Assembly: GCA_014529385.2 (NCBI GenBank)
Contig: CM043962.1
Span: 121,855,970-121,919,969, forward strand
Length of the DNA stretch: 64,000 nt
Source: Adiantum capillus-veneris
Taxonomy: Eukaryota; Streptophyta; Polypodiopsida; Polypodiales; Pteridaceae
Reading direction: 5' to 3'
In this document: piece after piece, positions 57,814-64,000 of the stretch
Layout of the letters: each line of letters opens with the position of its first letter
Position numbering within the stretch: the stretch's first letter is position 1
Translations under genes and position numbers: made by a program
Notes under the pieces: model-generated
What the model was told of the DNA's origin: nothing
Database searches by the model: none
The model's input: only the letters and a program-made list of their open reading frames with translations

Positions 57814-59300
57814 CTATGAGTGAGAATTCTGCCAAGACTGGCTTGTGGAGTTCTCTACTTGCATAGTGTAGTCAAATTTTTGCAATCTGATTAGCCACTT
57901 AGTAATTCTAGCAAATACATACATATGTTTTAATACATAGGAGAAAACTTCATCTACCGTTAAAATTACAAATGGCCTAGGTAGAAAATAGGGGAGAAAC
58001 TTTGTTGTAGCAAACAAAAGTGCTAGCACCATTTGCTCAGTGCTAGTGTAGCTCTTCTTCGGGCCAATCATCATTCTACTAGAGAAGTAGATAGGGCGCA
58101 TAAAAGAAGTGTGAGGGTCATTTTTCATTAGCACTACCCCAAGTGTGACGTTGGCCACACTAGGGTTGACATAAAACGGCTCATCCCACTTTGGAGGAGA
58201 AATGGTGGGGAGTGAGGCTAGAATCTATTTCATTTCATTGAACTGCTGCTTGTTATCTTCACTCCAAGTGAAGATATCCTTATGTGTAACCTGTTGTAGA
58301 GGGTTTACAACCTAGAGAGAAGATTCTACTCAAGTACCTCACCTTTTGCACAAAGGAGACCAACTACTTTGTTGTGGTAGGAGAGAGCAAAGACACGTCT
58401 TGAATCTTGCTAGGATCAGCGTCAATTCCTTAGAATAAAACAACATGGCCCAAGAGAGTAACGTTACTCTCTGCAATATGACATTTATCCACATTGAGTT
58501 ACCCACCCAAAGATTGTAACCTAGCTAGACCCTCATACACTTTCTCCAAGTGCAACGATCGTGAGCTATAGATACAAAAATCATCAATGAATGCACGAAT
58601 TGATTTGCCAAAGAAAGGCTGAAACACATATGTGAAAAAACTCTGAATGGTAGATGGGGCGTTAATGAGACCAAAAGGCATAACCCTATATGCAAAACAC
58701 CCCCATGGTGTGATGAAGGTGGTCTTTAGCTGATCTTCTGAGGTGGTGCTGATTTGGAAGTACCTGGAATAGCCATAACACACAATGTAGCATTCATATC
58801 CTACTACCTCATTAAGAGTTTCATCTTGGAAGGGAGAGGGAAATGATCTCTCTTTGTAGCTATGATTTGTACAACACATACTCTCCACTTACCATTCTTC
58901 TTTCATGTGACCACCACTGGAGAGACCCAGTCTGAGTCTTCAACGGGGTAGATGAAACCCGCTTCCAAGAGCCTTTTACCTCCTTGAGTAGGGTATCCTG
59001 CTGAATCACTCCTAGTCGTTTGAGTTTCTGCACTACATGTTTGCTACCTTATTTTAGCTTGATGTGGTGTTGGACAACTGTGATGCCTGCGATCTTGTCA
59101 TACTCATCAATGAATAATGTAGTGAAGTTTGTTAACATTGAAACATAACCTTGACGCTCTTTGCCATTCAACTCACTAGAAAGCATACGATGAAGCTTAC
59201 TCTCCTCTACTAGAGGTTGTGTAGTTGGTGGCTCTCCTTGGCTTGACGATGGTGCGTCTTATTGCTCTACCTTCTTTGGGTCCTTGAGAATGATTCCCAT
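57814..59300 (-). pseudogene. B4 RT and RNase H, decayed
   Basis: RNase H: RPIYFSSRMMIGPKKSYTST, LALLFATTKFLPYFLPRPF and ITKWLIRLQKFDYTMQVE (57814-58158). RT: CFAYRVMPFGLINAPSTIQS and RAFIDDFCIYSSRSLHLEKV (58499-58888). N-terminal RT sequence as far as MGIILKDP at about 59300. Stops and frameshifts throughout. The region 59300-59520 has a frame with RKGGMLTLMHIPITYDGH that I do not recognise. Confidence 0.75.
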
Positions 59301-59519
59301 CACATCGATATTGTTGCATCGGCGATCACTCTTACCCTTTTCCTATTGGACCGACAAGCCCGGTACCTGACTCTACCAAATAAATAATACAATGTCCATC
59401 GTAGGTGATAGGAATGTGCATGAGGGTTAACATGCCCCCCTTCCTGATGTAGATTCCGTCCTCGGAAGCTATTGAGTTGAAGCTCGTTCATCGATGTGGA
59501 AGATCCTTTGAGATGAGTG

Positions 59520-60073
59520 TCCTTAGCCTTCTTCAGTCACTGCAAAATCAAACAACATTGGCACAGTAATTTCATTCTCATAAACAATTAAAAAGCATAT
59601 GCAATTGTAGGTAGACAATTTAATTGATAATAGAATTTTATACGGTTTGTTAGCAATAAACATTAAATTGTAATATAATCATACGCATAAACAGTAGTAA
59701 AGGTAACCTTCTCAATTTTCTCTGGTCAGTTAAGTTGTTTAATCGCGAGAGCCAAGTATTTCATGTTCGAGAGCTGACTAGAGGCTATACCTAGAAGACC
59801 TTGTAGTTAAGCTACGATAAAAGGAATTTCTCATGAAATCATCGCCTGACTGATTACCTTTTCTTTGACCCCCCAAAGTCTTTTCATAGTGATCCAATTT
59901 TGATGTGTGTGCTTATTTTGTATGCCTTGGGTTTTTTGCTTTTCAAGGAAAAGCGCCCACACTGGGAACCTCTAGGGCTCTAGTACCATAGGCGATACAG
60001 GTGAGTGAAGTACCAAATCAAGCTGAGATTTTTCTTCCAGCTTAATATTTTACATTATGGCACTTTTATTTTT
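59520..60073. other. No gene recognised between B4 and D
   Basis: AT-rich sequence with stops in all frames. The break point of B4 lies at its right end, but no LTR end or target duplication was found. Confidence 0.45.
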
Positions 60074-60939
60074 TGTTTGTTCATTTTCAACATTTAAATT
60101 TTGTAACTTTGGGGGGTCATATAACACTGTTACACCTCCCCAGGCTCATCACACTAGTAAACTCCCTTTATAATACTTAGGCTAAAGGTCAATAGGGACT
60201 AAGCCCACTAGAAAGCCCTAGTACATTTCACACAATGCTGCCTAAATCGGATTAAGAACCTAAGTAACCATTCATTATTAGGAAGGCATTCCCCATGGTA
60301 TTAAGAGAAGATCTATAACACCTAACTTGGTCAAACTAGCTTAGTCGAACTGCTTGATTTTTAAATCTAGACAAGTGATTATGACCAAAAATTACATTGA
60401 ATTTAATGTTTGGTACTAACCAAATGCGTTGAATATTATGCTACCAATCACAATCAAAGCAGACAAACATGGATGCAAAAAAAGATAAGGGGCAATGCTA
60501 ATGGACAAGAAACACCTGTTTGTGTTGATGGTCGCGCTTGATTTGAAGTGTGAACGAGAGAAAGATTCCACCAAATCCTAATAACAGCAACACATTCCTG
60601 TACACACAAGGAAACACAAAGAATACCTCTAGGAGGCACATCACTGGAAAGAAAGAACTTTGCTAATCACTAAACTACCCTCCATCACTCGAGCGATGAG
60701 GATCAAAGGTGTTTAACGACATAGGTCTTTGTTTTAGTGTACCGGATGTGATTGCGTAGGTCTGGGTCAATGTTTTGACTTTTATTGTGCATATTCATTT
60801 GCTAATTGATCTTGCTCTTTATTATTTTTGTTTTTTGTTAGTATAAGGCTTTATATATACATTCCCTAAGATTGGGACATTGAGAGGTCAGTGAGGAAGG
60901 TTGAGAGGGAAGTGAGTGAATGATGATTGTCAACAAACA
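60074..60939 (-). repeat. Element D 3' LTR
   Basis: 866 bp, TGTTTGTTC to GTCAACAAACA: an eight-base inverted match at the ends. It directly follows a polypurine tract on the minus strand. TATA (GTATATATAAAG) lies on the minus strand near 60850-60861, about 80 bases from the LTR start, a very short U3. The other LTR is outside the window. Confidence 0.7.
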
Positions 60940-60956
60940 CTCCCCCCTTTCTTGGG
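60940..60956 (-). other. Element D polypurine tract
   Basis: CCAAGAAAGGGGGGAG on the minus strand, ending at the LTR start TGTTTGTTGACA. Confidence 0.72.
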
Positions 60957-61041
60957 TAGATCATATCGTTTGAAATGTGCTCATCACCCTTTGAAACCAA
61001 TTGTTCCAGTTGGTAATAGGTGACAATTTTTGCCATTAGTT

Positions 61042-61842
61042 TTCTATTACCTTAGGTGCCTCGTCGAGTTGCATGGGTGGTAAGGTACTCTCCCAAGATT
61101 GAACTTGAAGTGATGCATCAGGTGATGCTTGAACACTGGGAGGTGTGGATTCCTTTGTAACTTTATGGAGGTCCATTGTTGTAGGTGGAGGCTGTGGAGA
61201 AGCTTTTACCTCTATGGATGCATTATATGAGGACCTAGAAGCCTCATGGGACTCCCCCCTTCTTGAGCTAGGTGGAACAAATCATTTTTTCTTTGGTATC
61301 CAAACTAGCTCTGGAGCGGGTGTATAGCATTCTGTGATTTTTTTCTTTCCGCGATCGTCAATTCGTTTTGGAGCTATAGGATTGAGCTCACATGGGTACA
61401 ATCTACGTTTTGGCACCCAAATTTGATCATTTCCTTGATAGTAGCCTTGGGCTTCCAATAGTCGTTTAGGAATCCAACGCCACGTTTCCTTACATTTCTT
61501 GGAGTGAGTGGGATGTTTCTTACAAGGCTTCTGTTTTTTAGTACTAGCTATGGTCGCCAAAGAAGCTTTAGGGACCCACTTGTATGTTTTCTTTGTTATA
61601 TTAGGATGATTCTTGTCAGAAGCTATATGCATTTCTTGTAGCATAATTAAGGGTACGAGTGGTGGCATTTCATCGCCCTCAGGTGTTACCCAGGTTGTCC
61701 CTCTGTTTCCCCAAGTGTCTATAGTTGCTGCTAGGTGGACCCAATCCACATTGTCTGACTTAGTCATCCCAGGTAGTACATCCATATAAGGAGAATCTTC
61801 CCCAACATTAGTGTCTGCTTTACACGTGTAACAATACTGCAA
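61042..61842 (-). CDS. Element D: C-terminal part with four W-V/I-P-K motifs
   Basis: A 186-codon frame (61282-61842) follows the protease. After NVDWVHLAATIDTWGNRGTT come KWVPK (residues 88-92), WRWIPK (121-126), IWVPK (141-145) and VWIPK (180-184), spaced by Lys/His/Cys-rich stretches, e.g. PCKKHPTHSKKC. A stop follows VWIPKKK, but the same frame continues with PPSSRRGESHEASRSS to VIEN and a stop near 61042. The region is basic and may bind nucleic acid (inference). I do not recognise the W-P-K repeat as a named domain. It takes the place of RT in the element. Confidence 0.55.
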
Positions 61843-61908
61843 TGGGGCCGAGTGAACTGTGGTGTCAGATCTATGATCAATTATAAACCTGTTTCCTAGA
61901 GGATGTGC

Positions 61909-62775
61909 TCAACCAGTTACAAGATTTACTCGAATAAAAAAATCTTGGAACTGCAAGTAGACATGGTTTTTAGACCAGTCATGCACCATTTTTGCTTCCC
62001 TCATGAAAGGACGTCCTAAGATCATCTCAGATGCCATAGTGTGTTTGGAGAAATCCATAACAATGAAGGTAATCCTTATTTTATGTCCAAAGACCTTGAT
62101 CTTGAGATCTTCTAGCATCCCAATAGGTTTAACAATAAACCCATTGGCCATCTTCACTACTATGGTTGTGGTCGCAAGGTGAGGTCTTCCCATAGTTTCC
62201 CATCAATTTTTAGTCACAATGCTAACCCCAACGCCACCGTCAAGGATTCCCTTCACAGTTAATCCCTTAGTAGTGATTGGTATGGTCGCATTGGATTCAT
62301 CACCCTCAAAGTATTGTCCCAACTTGTTAACAGGTATTTCTATAACAAGGTTCTCATCTAGGTTGGGTTGTGGATCTAAGTGTTCCTCCTCTATTGGCAT
62401 CTCCCCAACTCCATCCATCTGTGCAAATTGTGGTAGCCCAAACTTTAGTTCTCCATTGAGGAAGGCTCGAAGAGCTGAGACTAGCTCAGGGTATTTATAT
62501 AGTTTGGACATAATGGTGGTTCTAACTTCTGAAGACATGAAATCTATCAATTTGGCAATGTTTAATGGCACCTTTCGGACTTCAGTCCCTTGACGTGGGG
62601 AAGATGGGATCTCCATTTCTTTGATAGGATCAAGTAGTCCCTTTGTAAACATTCTTTCCATCAAGAAGTGAGTATGCCCACTTTCCCATGACTTTAAGTC
62701 ACTTTCTTCTTGGATGACACTAGGTATAGCTAAGGGTCTATGGACTTGGTGAGCTTGTTGTTGCGTAGGGAACAC
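61909..62775 (-). pseudogene. Element D: gag end and protease, inner copy
   Basis: Frame 62203-62775: EESDLKSWESGHTHFLMERM, KVPLNIAKLIDFMSSEVRTT, IMSKLYKYPELVSALRAFLN, GQYFEGDESNATIPITTKGL and the protease start VKGILDGGVGVSIVTKN, then a stop. The next frame, 61909-62193, has MGRPHLATTTIVVKMANGF, LEDLKIKVFGHKIRITFIVM and MASEMILGRPFMREAKMVHD, the C-terminal protease half with ILGRP. D-G-G replaces D-S/T-G. It is the left copy of a 1.14-kb tandem duplication. Confidence 0.72.
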
Positions 62776-63975
62776 GATGCATATTTAAGGGTACGGGCAT
62801 TTCATCCCCCTCAGGTGTTACCCAGGTTGTCCCCCTATTTCCCCAAGTGTCTATGGTTGTCGCTAGGTGGACCCAATCCACATTTTCCGACTCAGTCATC
62901 CCATGTAGTACATCCATATAAGGAGGATATTCCCCATCCCCAACATCAGTGTCCGCTTTACACGTGTAACAATACTGCAATGGGGCCGAGTGAACTGTGG
63001 TGTCAGATCTATGATCAATTATAAACCTATTTCCTAGAGGATGTGCTTGACCAGTTACAAGATCCACTCGAATGACATAATCTTGGAACTGCAAGTAGAC
63101 AAGGTTTTTAGACCAATCATGCACCATTTTTGCTTCCCTCATGAAAGGACGTCCTAAGATCATCTCCGATGCCATAGTGTGTTTGGAGAAATCCATAACA
63201 ATGAAGGTAATCCTTATTTTATGTCCAAAGACCTTGATCTTGAGATCTTCTAGCATCCCAATAGGTTTAACAATAGACCCATTGGCCATCTTCACTACTA
63301 TGGTTGTGGTTGTAAGGTGAGGTCTTCCCATAGTTTCCCATCAACTTTTAGTCATGATGCTAACCGCAACACCACCATCAAGGATTCCCTTCACAGTTAA
63401 TCCCTTAGTAGTGATTGGTATGGTCACATTGGATTCATCACCCTCAAAGTATTGTCCCAACTTGTTAACAAGTATTTCTATAACAAGGTTCTCATCTAGG
63501 TTGGGTTGTGGATCTAAGTGTTGCTCCTCTATTGCATCTCCCCAGCTCCATCCATCTATGAAAATTGTGGTAGCCCAAACTTTAGTTCTCCATTGAGGAA
63601 GGCTCGAAGAGCTAAGACTAGCTTAGGGTCTTTATATAGTTTGGACATGATGGTGGTTCTGACTTCTGAAGACATGAAATACATCAATTTGGCGATGTTT
63701 AAGGGCACCTTTTGGGCTTCAGTCCCTTGATGTGGGGAAGATGGGATCTCCATTTCTTCGATAGGATCAGGTAGTCCCTCTGTAAACATTCCTTCCATCA
63801 AGAAGTGTGTACGCCCACTTTTCCATGAATTTAAGTCACTTTCTGCTTGGATGACATTAGGTATGGCTAAGGGTCTACGGACTTGGTGAGGTTGTTGTTG
63901 CGTAAGGAACACAGTGTCTGTAATCTGGATCTGCCTAGGTGCTAGTTCTAGATCCCTTTGGGTATCTTCTACCAA
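62738..63975 (-). pseudogene. Element D: gag end and protease, outer copy
   Basis: Frame 63556-63975: RDLELAPRQIQITDTVFLTQ, AESDLNSWKSGRTHFLMEGM, KVPLNIAKLMYFMSSEVRTT. After a frame change the protease start VKGILDGGVAVSIMTKS and a stop are at 63340-63390. Frame 62738-63331: MGRPHLTTTTIVVKMANGS through MASEMILGRPFMREAKMVHD, HSAPLQYCYTCKADTDVGDG and TWVTPEGDEMP. It then runs across the duplication junction (about 62790) into out-of-frame sequence. It continues beyond the right edge. Confidence 0.72.
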
Positions 63976-64000
63976 AATCCTTAATTGCTTGACTCGCTCA

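Overview
This window is a retrotransposon-dense stretch of a plant nuclear genome. I could not support a single complete host gene, rRNA or tRNA. A land plant is indicated by Ty3/gypsy and Ty1/copia polyproteins, LTRs with TG...CA ends and 5-bp target-site duplications (TSDs), and initiator-Met-tRNA type primer binding sites (TGGTATCAGAGC). It also carries a second, archaeal-type RNase H next to pol in one gypsy family, which is known from the plant Tat lineage. Very long (GA)n, (GT)n and poly(G) tracts and deep nesting suggest a large, repeat-rich genome. The exact plant group cannot be read from the sequence.

Layout. 1-4588: minus-strand, frameshifted Ty3/gypsy copy A1 (RNase H, RT, protease, gag, then a leader/promoter segment). 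4589-26222: plus-strand array LTR1(partial)-internal-LTR2-internal-LTR3 of a non-autonomous element, here called TR-1. Its LTRs are about 2.7 kb and its internal region only 0.9 kb, with one unrecognised 205-aa ORF. LTR2 is split by a 12.4-kb Tat-like gypsy element, B1 (8220-20590, minus). B1 is itself split by a 2.5-kb gag-only copia element (12525-15002, plus). Solo LTRs sit in LTR2 (20918-21239) and LTR3 (24632-25422). 26223-29700: no recognised gene. 29720-31441: gypsy fragment A2 (integrase and RNase H, minus). 31442-31873: GA-rich tandem repeat. 31930-38880: no recognised gene.

38880-43138: plus-strand gypsy remnant E (gag-protease, PPT, LTR, then a second PBS). 43139-52021: Tat-like element B2 (minus). 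52022-53838: gag N-terminus and LTR remnant B3. 53839-59300: decayed element B4 (LTR and pol, minus). 60074-63975 and beyond: element D (minus), an LTR and PPT adjoining a gag-protease reading frame with no RT or integrase and a 1.14-kb internal tandem duplication.

How they work together. B2 is the best guide to the autonomous B plan (gag, protease, RT, RNase H, archaeal-type RNase H, integrase), although it too is broken. B1 has Asp-to-Asn changes at conserved catalytic positions of both RT and integrase. The copia element, TR-1 and D lack pol and would need enzymes in trans. Insertion order from nesting: TR-1, then B1, then the copia element. The two solo LTRs also post-date TR-1.
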